Assembly: GCF_024158745.1 (NCBI RefSeq)
Contig: NZ_JAMZAW010000008.1
Span: 186,001-250,000 of the forward strand
DNA: 64,000 bases
Source: Paenibacillus tyrphae
GTDB taxonomy: Bacteria; Bacillota; Bacilli; Paenibacillales; NBRC-103111
Direction of reading: 5' to 3'
Each line of letters begins with the position of its first letter. Positions within the stretch are counted from its first letter, which is position 1. Shown in pieces: positions 43,948 through 52,805 of the stretch. A program made the translations under genes and the position numbers. The notes beneath the pieces were generated by a model that saw only the letters and a list, made by a program, of their open reading frames with translations, was not told where the DNA came from and did no database searches.

Positions 43948-44721
43948 CTACCCGTTTAAGAAATGCTTCTTGTATCTGCGGGTGATCCGTTCCTTTTCCA
44001 GCACGATAAAGAAGTCTACCGTATCGAACAGACTGTCGTACGCCGGGTCGCCACCAATCTCCGCCCCAAGCCATTGATAGCCCTTCATCAGAGGAGGCAG
44101 CCTGCGGAAGATTTCTTTCTCGGTCAACTCCGATTCGACCACGTTCAGCCCCCGAATCCGGTGCGTTTCCAACGGACGGATGCCGTACCGCTCCGTAATG
44201 ACCTGCTTGCTGCGAAGCATCGTATAGAGCAGATTCAGCTCCTCCAAATTCGGGAGACGCAAACTGGCGCAGCCGATCAAATAGCGGTAATTCAGCTCGG
44301 TCATATACGCAGCAATGCCCTCCCACAGCATTTGAATCGCCCTGCTTCCGCGGTAGGCCGGTGCAATACAGCTTCTCCCGAGCTCCAGTGTCTGGCGCTT
44401 CAGCGAATCGAACGCGTGCAGGTCGAATTCGGTTTCCGAGTAGAATCCGATGCCCGAGGTCGCCCGCTCTCCCGGCAGCAGCCGGTACGTGCCGACAACC
44501 TCTCCCGTGATTAGATCTTTGACGATCAGATGGTCGCAATAAGCATCGTAGATATCCCGCTCCAATCCGTTCTCGGTTCGCATTCTCATGTTCTTCTCTT
44601 CTTCCACAAAAACCTGATACCTCAGACGCAGTGCCTGCTCCACTTCAAAGTCGGTTTCTGCCAGCTTGACGGTCAAGATGGACGGCTCGCTTGCGACTTG
44701 ACTTGCTGCTTGTCGGATCAT
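43948..44721 (-). CDS. OlsB-like GNAT N-acyltransferase
   Basis: The 257-residue protein shows the PF13444 (OlsB/hemolysin-like) fold: FEVEQALRLRYQVFVEE near residue 28, DAYCDHLIVKD near 61, GEVVGTYRLLPGE near 74, LELGRSCIAPAYRGSRAIQMLWEGI near 113 and YLIGCASLRLPNLEE near 145. Family members transfer acyl chains from acyl-ACP to the amine of ornithine or a similar compound; others are acyl-homoserine lactone synthase relatives. The ATG at 44721 follows GGAGAAAGG; an upstream TTG is less likely. It leads a two-gene unit with the LpxL-like enzyme. Confidence 0.82.
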   Translation of the reverse strand: MIRQAASQVASEPSILTVKLAETDFEVEQALRLRYQVFVEEEKNMRMRTENGLERDIYDAYCDHLIVKDLITGEVVGTYRLLPGERATSGIGFYSETEFDLHAFDSLKRQTLELGRSCIAPAYRGSRAIQMLWEGIAAYMTELNYRYLIGCASLRLPNLEELNLLYTMLRSKQVITERYGIRPLETHRIRGLNVVESELTEKEIFRRLPPLMKGYQWLGAEIGGDPAYDSLFDTVDFFIVLEKERITRRYKKHFLNG

Positions 44722-44848
44722 CGTCAACACGCCTTTCTCCAAGTAAAGGTTGATGGGATGAAAGATACAGCTTTAGGGTAACAGACGATTATTAGGATAG
44801 CGTTTTCGCGGTGTAAAGCTTTTGTAAGGCTTCGCCGGGCTTCAGACA

Positions 44849-44877
44849 TAAAAAAGAACCGTTCGGCAGAACGGCTC
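44849..44877 (-). terminator. Intrinsic terminator of lrgAB
   Basis: On the minus strand, GAGCCGTTC and GAACGGTTC pair around TGCC and are followed by six T, 47 bases after the lrgB stop. Confidence 0.85.
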
Positions 44878-44923
44878 CATCATAGTAAGAGACTCTATTT
44901 TCTTTAGTCATGCGACTTGGACG

Positions 44924-45616
44924 TTACCTCAACCACCAATACAGCGGAATAAAAAGCAACGATGTCAAAATCGCCGCAGCGCCCATCGCAAAGCCGCTGA
45001 CGCTGCCCGCCAGCTCCGAATCGCGGATGATCCGCGCCGTGCCGATGCCGTGCGACGAAGTGCCGATGGCGGTGCCGATCGAGATGTCGTCGCGCACGCC
45101 CGCCAGCCGCAGCAGCCCCGGTCCGAACATGCTTCCGATCAAGCCTGTCAGAACAGTCAGCACAGCGGTCAGTTCGGGAATCCCTCCCGCTTGCCGTGAA
45201 ATCTCAAGCGCAATCGGCGAAGTGACCGATTTGGGCATCATGGTCACAAGCAGTTCGCGACTGCCTCCCAGCACCCATACGAGTCCGGCAGCCAGCAGCA
45301 GTGCGCTGATTGAACCTGCAGTAATGCCCGCAGCGATCGGCAGCAGAGCATTGCGGATGCGCTGCGCGTTTTTGTACAGCGGGATGCCAAGTGCTACCGT
45401 CGCGGGACCGAGCAGGAACACAATATAGTCCCCGCCTTTTCGGTACGCTTCGTAAGGCACATTCGTGGCGAGCAGGAAGGCGATCACTAGCGCCGAGCAC
45501 GTCAGCAGCGGATGAAGCGCTTTCCAGCGCTGCTGCAGCGCGAGCGCAAACACATAAGCCAGCACCGTCAGAGCGATGCCGAACAGCGGCTGCTCCGTCC
45601 ATTCACGGAACGTCAT
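44924..45616 (-). CDS. lrgB: LrgB/CidB family antiholin-like membrane protein
   Basis: The 230-residue protein has seven or so membrane helices and LrgB landmarks: YIVFLLGPATVALGIPLY near residue 59, MMPKSVTSPIALEIS near 124, and GTAIGTSSHGIGTARI near 191. LrgA/LrgB and CidA/CidB families affect murein hydrolase activity and, in several species, export pyruvate or overflow metabolites. The ATG at 45616 has AAGGAGGGGGACCGTCGTC and overlaps the lrgA end by 14 bases. Confidence 0.92.
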   Translation of the reverse strand: MTFREWTEQPLFGIALTVLAYVFALALQQRWKALHPLLTCSALVIAFLLATNVPYEAYRKGGDYIVFLLGPATVALGIPLYKNAQRIRNALLPIAAGITAGSISALLLAAGLVWVLGGSRELLVTMMPKSVTSPIALEISRQAGGIPELTAVLTVLTGLIGSMFGPGLLRLAGVRDDISIGTAIGTSSHGIGTARIIRDSELAGSVSGFAMGAAAILTSLLFIPLYWWLR

Positions 45617-45974
45617 GACGACGGTCCCCCTCCTTCCGTGCGCGTCCGCCGCCAAGGAGCTTAGCTGTCCATCCTGTTACGAGCAGCACCCCGAACGTGC
45701 TGGCAAACAAGCTGATCAGGATGGTCATTGCCTGCTCCCCGATCCAAGAAAAAAACACCATCGTCCCAACGACAATCGGCGCAAAGAGCAGCAGCATATG
45801 CTTGATCAAAAAGCTGCCGGCCTCCTCTACCCATTCCACCTTAACCCATTTTAGAAACAGACTGGCCGTAAACAAAATCAAACCGATGACGTTTGCCGGA
45901 AGCGGAAGCTTCAAGCTGAGCTGCAGGATCGTTCCCAACAAATAAAAACCGAGCAAGATAGCAAAACCGCGCAT
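45603..45974 (-). CDS. lrgA: LrgA/CidA family holin-like protein
   Basis: The 123-residue protein has four membrane segments and the LrgA pattern: LPLPANVIGLILFTASLF near residue 23, EEAGSFLIKHMLLLFAPIVVG near 50. It is holin-like by family and forms the partner of LrgB. GGGGAGGCGGCTCCTG precedes the ATG. No LytS/LytR or CidR regulator gene is adjacent. Confidence 0.9.
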   Translation of the reverse strand: MRGFAILLGFYLLGTILQLSLKLPLPANVIGLILFTASLFLKWVKVEWVEEAGSFLIKHMLLLFAPIVVGTMVFFSWIGEQAMTILISLFASTFGVLLVTGWTAKLLGGGRARKEGDRRHDVP

Positions 45975-46132
45975 CAGGAGCCGCCTCCCCTCTCCCCAAA
46001 AATATCAGCCCGTTTTCCGCTAGTATGCCAAAGATGATACTTTCATGCATATTCCGGCGCGGACAGTGGCACCGTAAAGATGGTGCGCTATCCAAGCGCC
46101 ATACTTTTACAATGAAGGAGTTTGATGGAATT

Positions 46133-46354
46133 ATGGCTAAACCGGACAACCGTGCCGACAACGTGGAGCATTTGCAAAACAGCATCGACCACACGATTGA
46201 AAACCTGAACGAAGCCGAAGATTATTTGAGCGAGCACGCCGATGAAATCAGCCCGCAGGAGCGGGAGCAAATCGAGTCCAAAAACGAACGCCGCCGCGAA
46301 AGCTTGGACGCCTTCCGTTCGGAAATTAAGGACGAAGCCGAAAATCAACAATAA
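46133..46354 (+). CDS. tlp: Small acid-soluble spore protein Tlp
   Basis: The 73-residue hydrophilic protein matches Tlp: MAKPDNRADNVEHLQNSI at the start, HTIENLNEAEDYL in the middle and SKNERRRESLDAFRSEIKDE at the end. Tlp is made in the forespore under sigma-G and degraded in germination. The ATG at 46133 is preferred; AAGGAG lies 12 bases upstream and an in-frame ATG seven codons earlier has no site. A strong terminator follows. Confidence 0.9.
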   Translation: MAKPDNRADNVEHLQNSIDHTIENLNEAEDYLSEHADEISPQEREQIESKNERRRESLDAFRSEIKDEAENQQ

Positions 46355-46381
46355 TTGCAGCCCGTCAACAGGGCATGATAC

Positions 46382-46429
46382 AAAAACCTCCGGTTCCTTG
46401 CAGACATCTCGTAAGGAACGGAGGTTTTT
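46382..46429. terminator. Bidirectional intrinsic terminator
   Basis: AAAAACCTCCG-GTTCCTT and AAGGAAC-GGAGGTTTTT pair almost perfectly around a 13-base loop. It separates convergent tlp and rnz. Confidence 0.9.
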
Positions 46430-46459
46430 GTCATAGCGGCGATGCGGTACGGACCACAC

Positions 46460-47428
46460 TTACAGCGGAGCCGCTTCACCGGCAGCTGGAGACGTTTTTC
46501 GCGCCGGAATGTCCAAACGAAAATGATCGTGCGCAAGATAAGTTTCATCATGGACCGAACGCGCTTCTTCCCGCAGCCGCTCAACCTCCGCGTCCTGATA
46601 CCGTGAGCTGATATGGGTTAAAACCAACATTTTGGCCCCAGCCTCCTGAGCCGTCCGAGCCGCATCCATTGCTGTAGAATGATCATATTGCACCGCAAGC
46701 TCCTTACGGTCCTCCGCAAAGGTCGCTTCATGCACCAGCACATCCGCCTGGCGGGCAAGCGTGACGGCATGTTCGCAAGGCTGAGTATCGCCAAGGATTG
46801 TCACGATCCGGCCGGGAACCGGAGGACCGATAAACCGGCTGGCTTCAAGCACCGTGCCGTCCTCCAGCGTAACGGCTTCGCCGTTTTTGATTTTGCCGTA
46901 CAGCGGTCCTGAAGCGATGCCGAGCTCCTTCAACTTCGCCGCATCAAGCTTCCCCTTCTGCGGCTTTTCTTCGATCCGATAGCCGTAGCTGTCGACTCGG
47001 TGAACCAGCGGAGCAGCTTTCACGATGAACTGCTCATCCTCGTACAGCACGAACTCCGCCTTCTCTTCGAACTCCACAATTTTCGTCTCGTAGCCGAGAT
47101 GGGAATCGCTGATCCGAAGCGCCGTTTCTACAAACTCCCGGATGCCTACCGGCCCGTAAATCGTAAACGGGGTATCCCCCCCTTGATAAGAACGGCTCGA
47201 CATGAGCCCTGGAAGGCCGTAGATGTGGTCGCCGTGCAGATGGGTAATAAACAGCTTTTCCAGCTTGCTGATTTTGACCGGCGCCCGTAATATTTGGTGC
47301 TGCGTCCCTTCCCCGCAGTCGAACATCCAATAAACATTCCGTTCCGCAAGCAGATTTAACATGACGGAGGTGACGTTCCGCTCTTTGGAAGGCATACCGG
47401 CACCTGTCCCGAGAAAATACAGCTCCAA
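46460..47428 (-). CDS. rnz: Ribonuclease Z
   Basis: The 322-residue beta-lactamase-fold nuclease has the tRNase Z pattern: YFLGTGAGMPSKERN at the start, the zinc motif THLHGDHIYGLPGL near residue 62, LVHRVDSYGYRI near 140, ILGDTQPCE near 211 and the late VHEATF, DHSTAMDAA and LTHISSRY. It trims tRNA 3' trailers. The start is a TTG with GGGG about ten bases upstream; no in-frame ATG is available. Confidence 0.92.
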   Translation of the reverse strand: MELYFLGTGAGMPSKERNVTSVMLNLLAERNVYWMFDCGEGTQHQILRAPVKISKLEKLFITHLHGDHIYGLPGLMSSRSYQGGDTPFTIYGPVGIREFVETALRISDSHLGYETKIVEFEEKAEFVLYEDEQFIVKAAPLVHRVDSYGYRIEEKPQKGKLDAAKLKELGIASGPLYGKIKNGEAVTLEDGTVLEASRFIGPPVPGRIVTILGDTQPCEHAVTLARQADVLVHEATFAEDRKELAVQYDHSTAMDAARTAQEAGAKMLVLTHISSRYQDAEVERLREEARSVHDETYLAHDHFRLDIPARKTSPAAGEAAPL

Positions 47429-47572
47429 GCTCCATCGACCCCATTTCTATCGTTCCGATTGGTAAGAAAGCTTACACACCTTCGTACTTTGGTGAGACAA
47501 GCTTTTCTTTTCTTTAAACAAAAGAGTGGAGCGACCAAGGCCCCACCCTGTTATAGCATACCCAAAAAACGG

Positions 47573-50500
47573 TTATGCGTTGAAATAACGAGCCTGCGGA
47601 TGCGCAAACACGATAGCCGAGACGGATGCCTCCGGCTCCATCATGCTGCCTTCCGTCAAATGAACGCCGATATCCTCCGGCTTCATCAAAGCAAATAGCT
47701 GCTGCTGATCGTCAAGGTTCGGACACGCCGGATAGCCGAACGAGAACCGCTGCCCGCGGTACTTGGCTCCGAAGCGCTCCTGCATCGACATATCGGCCGG
47801 GTCCGGGAAGCCCCAAACGTCGCGCATCATTTGGTGTATACGCTCGGCGAACCCTTCCGCAGTCTCAAGAGCCGCCGCTTGAAGCGCATGAGACCGCAGA
47901 TAGTCGCCTTTCTCCCGCCACTCGGCCGCCAGATTGCTGACGCCATGACCGGCTGTCACAACGAGGAAGCCGACATAATCCATGATTCCACTGTCTACCG
48001 GCTTGAGATAGTCAGCCAGACACAAGTACGGCTCCTTCTCCTGCCGTGGGAACGTAAACTTCTGAAGCACCTTGGTATGATCCTCGGGATCGTAGACGAG
48101 CACATCGTTGCCGTCAGACTGCGCCGGGAAGAAACGGTACATGCCGTGCGCTTGAAGGATGCCGTTTTTCTGTGCCTCCGCCAGCAGTTCGTCTACGGTT
48201 TCTTTAAGCTGCAGCGCCTTCGGATCTTTGTCAGCCAGCAATTGCTCGACTTTCCCCTTCAAGCCAAGATGATGCCCGAGCAGCATCTGCATGTTGATAT
48301 ACGGGATCAGGTGGCTTATCGGGTAATCGCGCAGCACGCGGCGCTCCAAGCTCGGCGGCACCTGCACCGGAACGCTCCGGTCCACCGACGACGTTCTGAC
48401 GCGGGTCAAGGCCGGCATTTGCTCTTCTTTGCGGCCGGATTCCTTGACATCGGATTCCATGCTGTCCCGAAGCTCCCGTACAAGCTGCTGCCGCTGCTCG
48501 GGGTCGCTCAGCTTGTTCGCAATATCCAGCCCGTCCATCGCGTCTTTGGCATATAATACCAAACCGTCATACTCCGGCGCAATGCGCGTCTTGGTGAACT
48601 TCCGGGTCAGCGCCGCGCCGCCCACCAGAATCGGCACGTCGATACCGGCCGTCTTCAAGTCCTGCGCCGTAACGATCATTTGCTGCGCCGATTTGACGAG
48701 CAGCCCGGACAGCCCGATCGCATCCGGCCGCTCCTTGCGGTATGCATCGATCAACTGCTCCGGCGGCACTTTAATGCCCAGGTTGACGATCTGGTAGCCG
48801 TTGTTGGATAAAATGATTTCGACCAAGTTTTTGCCGATATCATGCACGTCGCCTTTGACCGTGGCCAAAATGATTTTTCCTTTCACGGCACTTTCCGATT
48901 TTTCCATGAACGGTTCCAAATAAGCAACGGACGCCTTCATGACCTCGGCGCTTTGCAGCACCTCCGCTACGATCAGCTCGTTATTATTGAACAGCCGGCC
49001 GACTTCCTCCATACCTTTCATCAGCGGACCGTTAATAATATCGAGCGGTTTGTATTTTTGCAGCGCTACGTCCAAATCCGCGATCAGTCCGTCCTTCGTG
49101 CCTTCGACAACGTAAGAGGCTAGCCGCTCTTCCAGCGTTAAGTTCGAAATTTTTTCCTTCTTCTCGACCTTCTTCGTACGGAAGTGCGCTACGAATTCGG
49201 CCAGTGTTTCGTCGTTAGTATCATAGATCAGGCTTTCGGCAAGACGGCGCTCTTCTTCCGGTATGGACGCATAGCGCTCCAGCTTTTCCGTATTGACAAT
49301 CGCATAGTCCAGTCCGGCTTTCGTACAATGGTACAAAAAGACGGCGTTCAGCACCTCGCGGCCCGCCTCCGGCAAACCGAACGACACGTTGCTGAGACCA
49401 AGAATCGTCTCGGTGTCAGGCATCGCTTCTTTAATTAACCGGATTCCTTCGATCGTCTCCTTGGCCGAGCCGATATATTGCTGATCTCCCGTTCCGACCG
49501 GGAAAACGAGCGGGTCAAAAATAATATCGTTCGGATGCATGCCGTACTTGTTGACCAGCAAATCATAGGAGCGCTTGGCTACTTCCAGCTTGTCTTTGGC
49601 CGTAATGGCCTGCCCCCGCTCGTCAATCGTACCGACGACAGCGGCCGCGCCGTATTTATGAATAAGCGGTACGACCGTCTCGAACTTCTCTTCCCCGTCC
49701 TCCAGGTTGATGGAGTTGATGATCGCTTTCCCCTGCGAATATTTGAGCCCCAGCTCGATTACCCGATAATCCGTGGAATCGAGCATAAGCGGAACTTTCA
49801 CTTTTTTGACGACAAGCTCCAGAAACTGCTGCATATCGCTCATTTCATCGCGGTCCGGGTCCTGCAGACAGACGTCGATGACATGCGCGCCGCCTTTCAC
49901 CTGCGCCCGGGCAATCTCGGATGCTTCCTCATACTTGCCTTCGGCAATAAGCCGCTTGAACTTCCGCGATCCGAGAACGTTCGTCCGCTCCCCGACCATG
50001 TAAGGACGGTTCGCATCTTCAATGTAGACCGTCTCGATGCCGGATACCGCGGGCGGATGCTCTCCCCGGTGGCTGCGCGGCTGGTACTGGCCCAGCGTTT
50101 CGGCCATCGCGCGGATATGATCCGGCGTCGTTCCGCAGCATCCGCCGGCAATGTTCAGCCAGCCCTGCTCGGCAAAGCCTGCCAGCTTCTTGGCAAGCGA
50201 TTCCGGCGACTCGTGGTACTCTCCGTTCTCGTCCGGCAGACCGGCGTTCGGATAGCAGCTTACCGCCGTCCCTGCAATATCCGCCAACGTCCGGATATGG
50301 TCGCGCATAAATTCCGGTCCTGTAGCGCAATTCAGACCGACCGAAATCGGTTCGAGATGCTCAAGCGAAATATAGAACGACTCGATATTTTGACCCGCCA
50401 GCGTCGTGCCCATCGGCTCGATCGTACCGGAAATCATGAGCGGCAGCTTGCGGCCTTCCGTCTCAAACGCTTTGCGGATGCCGATGCTGCCGGCTTTGAC

Positions 50501-51007
50501 GTTCAGCGTATCCTGCGACGTTTCGAGCAGCAGCGCGTCCACGCCCGCTTCCATCAACGCCAGCGCCTGTTCGTAGTAGCTGTCCACGAGTTCGTCGAAG
50601 GTGACTCCGCCGGTTACGGAAAGCGTCTTCGTCGTCGGTCCCATTGCACCGATAACGTATCTCGGCCATTCCGGGGTACTATATTTTTCAGCCGCTTCGA
50701 CGGCCAGCTTGGCCGCTGCCAGGTTAAGCTCCCGCGCCCGGTCCTGTAGATCATATTCTGCCAGTACGACGCTTGTTGCGCCGAACGTATTCGTCTCTAC
50801 CATATCGGCACCGGCCGCAAAATACGCTTCATGGATTTTACGGATGACGTCAGGCCGGGTTACCACCAAAATTTCGTTGCAGCCATCCAACTCGTCGCCG
50901 CCGAAATCGTCTGCGGTTAAATTCTCCTGTTGGATCATTGTTCCCATGGCGCCGTCTAAAATCATAATTTTTTTCTGTAATTGCTCCTGCAATAAAGGCT
51001 TGCTCAT
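47573..51007 (-). CDS. metH: Cobalamin-dependent methionine synthase
   Basis: The 1144-residue protein has the full four-module MetH layout: homocysteine module with zinc cysteines in GLNCATGP near residue 228 and GGCCGTTPD near 293; pterin module (VGERTNVLGSRKF near 340); B12 cap and B12 domain with the lower ligand in GDVHDIGKN near 735; and the AdoMet-activation module at the C-terminus (RFGAKYRGQRFSFGYPACPN near 1075). It makes methionine from homocysteine and methyl-THF. AAAGGGGATCACGG precedes the ATG. It is divergent from mtnD. I found no S-box or B12 riboswitch in the leader. Confidence 0.95.
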   Translation of the reverse strand: MSKPLLQEQLQKKIMILDGAMGTMIQQENLTADDFGGDELDGCNEILVVTRPDVIRKIHEAYFAAGADMVETNTFGATSVVLAEYDLQDRARELNLAAAKLAVEAAEKYSTPEWPRYVIGAMGPTTKTLSVTGGVTFDELVDSYYEQALALMEAGVDALLLETSQDTLNVKAGSIGIRKAFETEGRKLPLMISGTIEPMGTTLAGQNIESFYISLEHLEPISVGLNCATGPEFMRDHIRTLADIAGTAVSCYPNAGLPDENGEYHESPESLAKKLAGFAEQGWLNIAGGCCGTTPDHIRAMAETLGQYQPRSHRGEHPPAVSGIETVYIEDANRPYMVGERTNVLGSRKFKRLIAEGKYEEASEIARAQVKGGAHVIDVCLQDPDRDEMSDMQQFLELVVKKVKVPLMLDSTDYRVIELGLKYSQGKAIINSINLEDGEEKFETVVPLIHKYGAAAVVGTIDERGQAITAKDKLEVAKRSYDLLVNKYGMHPNDIIFDPLVFPVGTGDQQYIGSAKETIEGIRLIKEAMPDTETILGLSNVSFGLPEAGREVLNAVFLYHCTKAGLDYAIVNTEKLERYASIPEEERRLAESLIYDTNDETLAEFVAHFRTKKVEKKEKISNLTLEERLASYVVEGTKDGLIADLDVALQKYKPLDIINGPLMKGMEEVGRLFNNNELIVAEVLQSAEVMKASVAYLEPFMEKSESAVKGKIILATVKGDVHDIGKNLVEIILSNNGYQIVNLGIKVPPEQLIDAYRKERPDAIGLSGLLVKSAQQMIVTAQDLKTAGIDVPILVGGAALTRKFTKTRIAPEYDGLVLYAKDAMDGLDIANKLSDPEQRQQLVRELRDSMESDVKESGRKEEQMPALTRVRTSSVDRSVPVQVPPSLERRVLRDYPISHLIPYINMQMLLGHHLGLKGKVEQLLADKDPKALQLKETVDELLAEAQKNGILQAHGMYRFFPAQSDGNDVLVYDPEDHTKVLQKFTFPRQEKEPYLCLADYLKPVDSGIMDYVGFLVVTAGHGVSNLAAEWREKGDYLRSHALQAAALETAEGFAERIHQMMRDVWGFPDPADMSMQERFGAKYRGQRFSFGYPACPNLDDQQQLFALMKPEDIGVHLTEGSMMEPEASVSAIVFAHPQARYFNA

Positions 51008-51129
51008 CCGTGATCCCCTTTCACCCTGCCGCCCCGCTCCATTCTGTCATGGGGTCGGATACTCTTGCAGCCGATCTATGACTCTCGCACCGCACTGCGC
51101 ATGATACTCACAAATTATGTAACCTTAAG

Positions 51130-51147
51130 TGTATCAGAAACGATACA
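51130..51147. promoter_or_regulatory. Inverted repeat between metH and mtnD
   Basis: TGTATC-AGAAAC-GATACA is a perfect six-base inverted repeat, 123 bases before the metH start. It could be an operator for metH; no regulator is known for it. Confidence 0.4.
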
Positions 51148-51218
51148 TGTTGAAAAGCAATTGTGACAAATTTCAGCACTTATCTAATGAATCCTATCGG
51201 ATTTATATACATTATACA

Positions 51219-51247
51219 TCGACAGATGCGTCCCCTTCCACTATAAT
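51219..51247 (+). promoter_or_regulatory. Probable sigma-A promoter of mtnD
   Basis: TCGACA (51219-51224) and TATAAT (51242-51247) are 17 bases apart, 43 bases before the mtnD ATG. Confidence 0.7.
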
Positions 51248-51289
51248 AAGAAGCAGAAGTCACGAATTCAAGAAGGAAGAGGGAGAACT

Positions 51290-51832
51290 ATGGCAGAAAT
51301 TCGCATTCGCAACACCAACGAGCGCATCTCGGGCGAAGCCAACGTGAAAGCATTTTTGGATAAGCAAGAGGTGCTTTATGAGCATTGGAACGCCGATAAA
51401 CTGCCCGCAGAGCTTCAAGGGAAGTTTTCGTTGACGGACGAGGAAAAATCGCAGATTTTGGCTACCTTCGATGAAGAAATCCGCGATCTGGCTAGCCGCC
51501 GCGGCTACCAGACTTGGGACATCGTCGCGCTGTCCGACGCTACCCCGAATTTGGATGAACTGCTCAAAAAATTCGAACAAGTGCATACGCATACGGAAGA
51601 TGAAGTTCGCGCCATCACGGCCGGCAAAGGAATTTTCATCATTAAGGGGACCGACGATGTCGGCTATTTTGACGTTGAACTGGAAGCAGGCGACGTGATC
51701 TCGGTTCCGGAGCACAAGCCGCACTTCTTCACCTTGATGGAAAACCGTCAAATCGTAGCCGTTCGTCTGTTCATCGAAACCGAGGGCTGGATCGCACACC
51801 CGTTCGAAGACCCAACTTTCCAAAAGGCGTAA
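51290..51832 (+). CDS. mtnD: Acireductone dioxygenase
   Basis: The 180-residue cupin has the metal-binding set of MtnD: HTHTEDEVRAI near residue 98 (two His and Glu) and PEHKPHFFTL near 140 (final His). It oxidises the acireductone of the methionine salvage pathway to 2-keto-4-methylthiobutyrate and formate. The other salvage genes are not in the window. GAAGGAAGAGGGAGAACT precedes the ATG, and a terminator follows. Confidence 0.93.
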   Translation: MAEIRIRNTNERISGEANVKAFLDKQEVLYEHWNADKLPAELQGKFSLTDEEKSQILATFDEEIRDLASRRGYQTWDIVALSDATPNLDELLKKFEQVHTHTEDEVRAITAGKGIFIIKGTDDVGYFDVELEAGDVISVPEHKPHFFTLMENRQIVAVRLFIETEGWIAHPFEDPTFQKA

Positions 51833-51865
51833 GTGGAACTTTTAAATAAATGAACACTCAAGCAG

Positions 51866-51900
51866 CAAGCCCCTTGTCAAAGGCGGCTTGTTTTATTTTT
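51866..51900 (+). terminator. Intrinsic terminator of mtnD
   Basis: CAAGCC and GGCTTG, with further CCTT/AAGG pairing, are followed by TTTTATTTTT. Confidence 0.85.
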
Positions 51901-51908
51901 AGCGCAAT

Positions 51909-51936
51909 AAAAAACCCACCATTATGAAATGGCGGG
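51909..51936 (-). terminator. Intrinsic terminator of the HAD hydrolase gene
   Basis: On the minus strand CCCGCCATT and AATGGTGGG pair and are followed by six T, about 30 bases after the HAD gene stop. Confidence 0.8.
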
Positions 51937-51966
51937 CTATTCGACTAGGCAAAATGAGTGCTGATC

Positions 51967-52764
51967 CTAAGCTTCCAGAGAATCGATGATCTTCTGAATA
52001 TCCCGGAGGCTCGTAATTTCGTGTGCCGGAGTAATCTCGTCTGCTAACGGGAGCCCATGGCGGTTAATCCACATATTCCGCATCCCGATCGAGTTGGAAC
52101 CCAAAATGTCCGTTGTCAGCTTGTCCCCGATCATGACGCCTTCCTCGGCCGAAATGCCAAGCAGCTGCATCGCATGCTCGAAAATCGAAACTGCCGGCTT
52201 TCCTTCGCCAAACTCGCCGGAAATCACGATATAATCGAAATAAGGAGCAAGCTGCGGGACGCCCGCCAATTTCTCTTTTTGCAGATCAGGCGAACCGTTC
52301 GTAAGCAGAAGCAGCTTATACTTCCCTTTCAGTTGATCCAACACCTCGAACGTCTCTTCGTAAACGATCGGACGGTTTCTTCGCTCGGCCGGAAACATCT
52401 CCGCCAGCTTCAATCCCAGCGCGGCATCCTCTATCCCCAGAGCCTTTAAGCCGCGGGTCCACGAATCCCGCTGATAGGTCGGGGCCAACGATTGAAGCTT
52501 TCGGAATTCTTCCTGCTCTCCTTCGACAAACCGGGCCCACAGCCCTTCAAACGGATTAATTCCGATTTTTTTGGTAAACGGGAACGTCTCGAACGATTCG
52601 TACAATGCCCGCGCTTCACGTCTTACCGCTTCCTCAAGTTGGGCAGGATCGATCTCGTAATGCTTGGCGGCCTCGCTGCAGGTCGCCTGAAACGCTTCTT
52701 TCACGCTGCGCTCGTCCCAGAGCAGCGTATCGTCCAAATCAAAAAGCACCGCTTTGATTGCCAT
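51967..52764 (-). CDS. HAD-family hydrolase (YsaA/YjjG-like)
   Basis: The 265-residue protein has the HAD motifs: VLFDLDDTLLWDE near residue 6 (nucleophile and acid Asp), LLLLTNGSPD near 151 (Thr motif II), Lys in GEGKPAVSIFEHA near 187 and MIGDKLTTDI near 212 (Asp motif IV), with a helical cap. Such proteins dephosphorylate small phosphorylated metabolites or nucleotides. The ATG follows GAAAGAGGAATCCGGCTT. Confidence 0.9.
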   Translation of the reverse strand: MAIKAVLFDLDDTLLWDERSVKEAFQATCSEAAKHYEIDPAQLEEAVRREARALYESFETFPFTKKIGINPFEGLWARFVEGEQEEFRKLQSLAPTYQRDSWTRGLKALGIEDAALGLKLAEMFPAERRNRPIVYEETFEVLDQLKGKYKLLLLTNGSPDLQKEKLAGVPQLAPYFDYIVISGEFGEGKPAVSIFEHAMQLLGISAEEGVMIGDKLTTDILGSNSIGMRNMWINRHGLPLADEITPAHEITSLRDIQKIIDSLEA

Positions 52765-52805
52765 AAGCCGGATTCCTCTTTCTCTCCAGTGATGTCGGTT
52801 CTATC

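Noticed and set aside
51008..51180. Possible S-box, B12 or SAH riboswitch before metH
   Set aside because: I could not match the conserved cores of these elements by eye. A covariance search would settle it.
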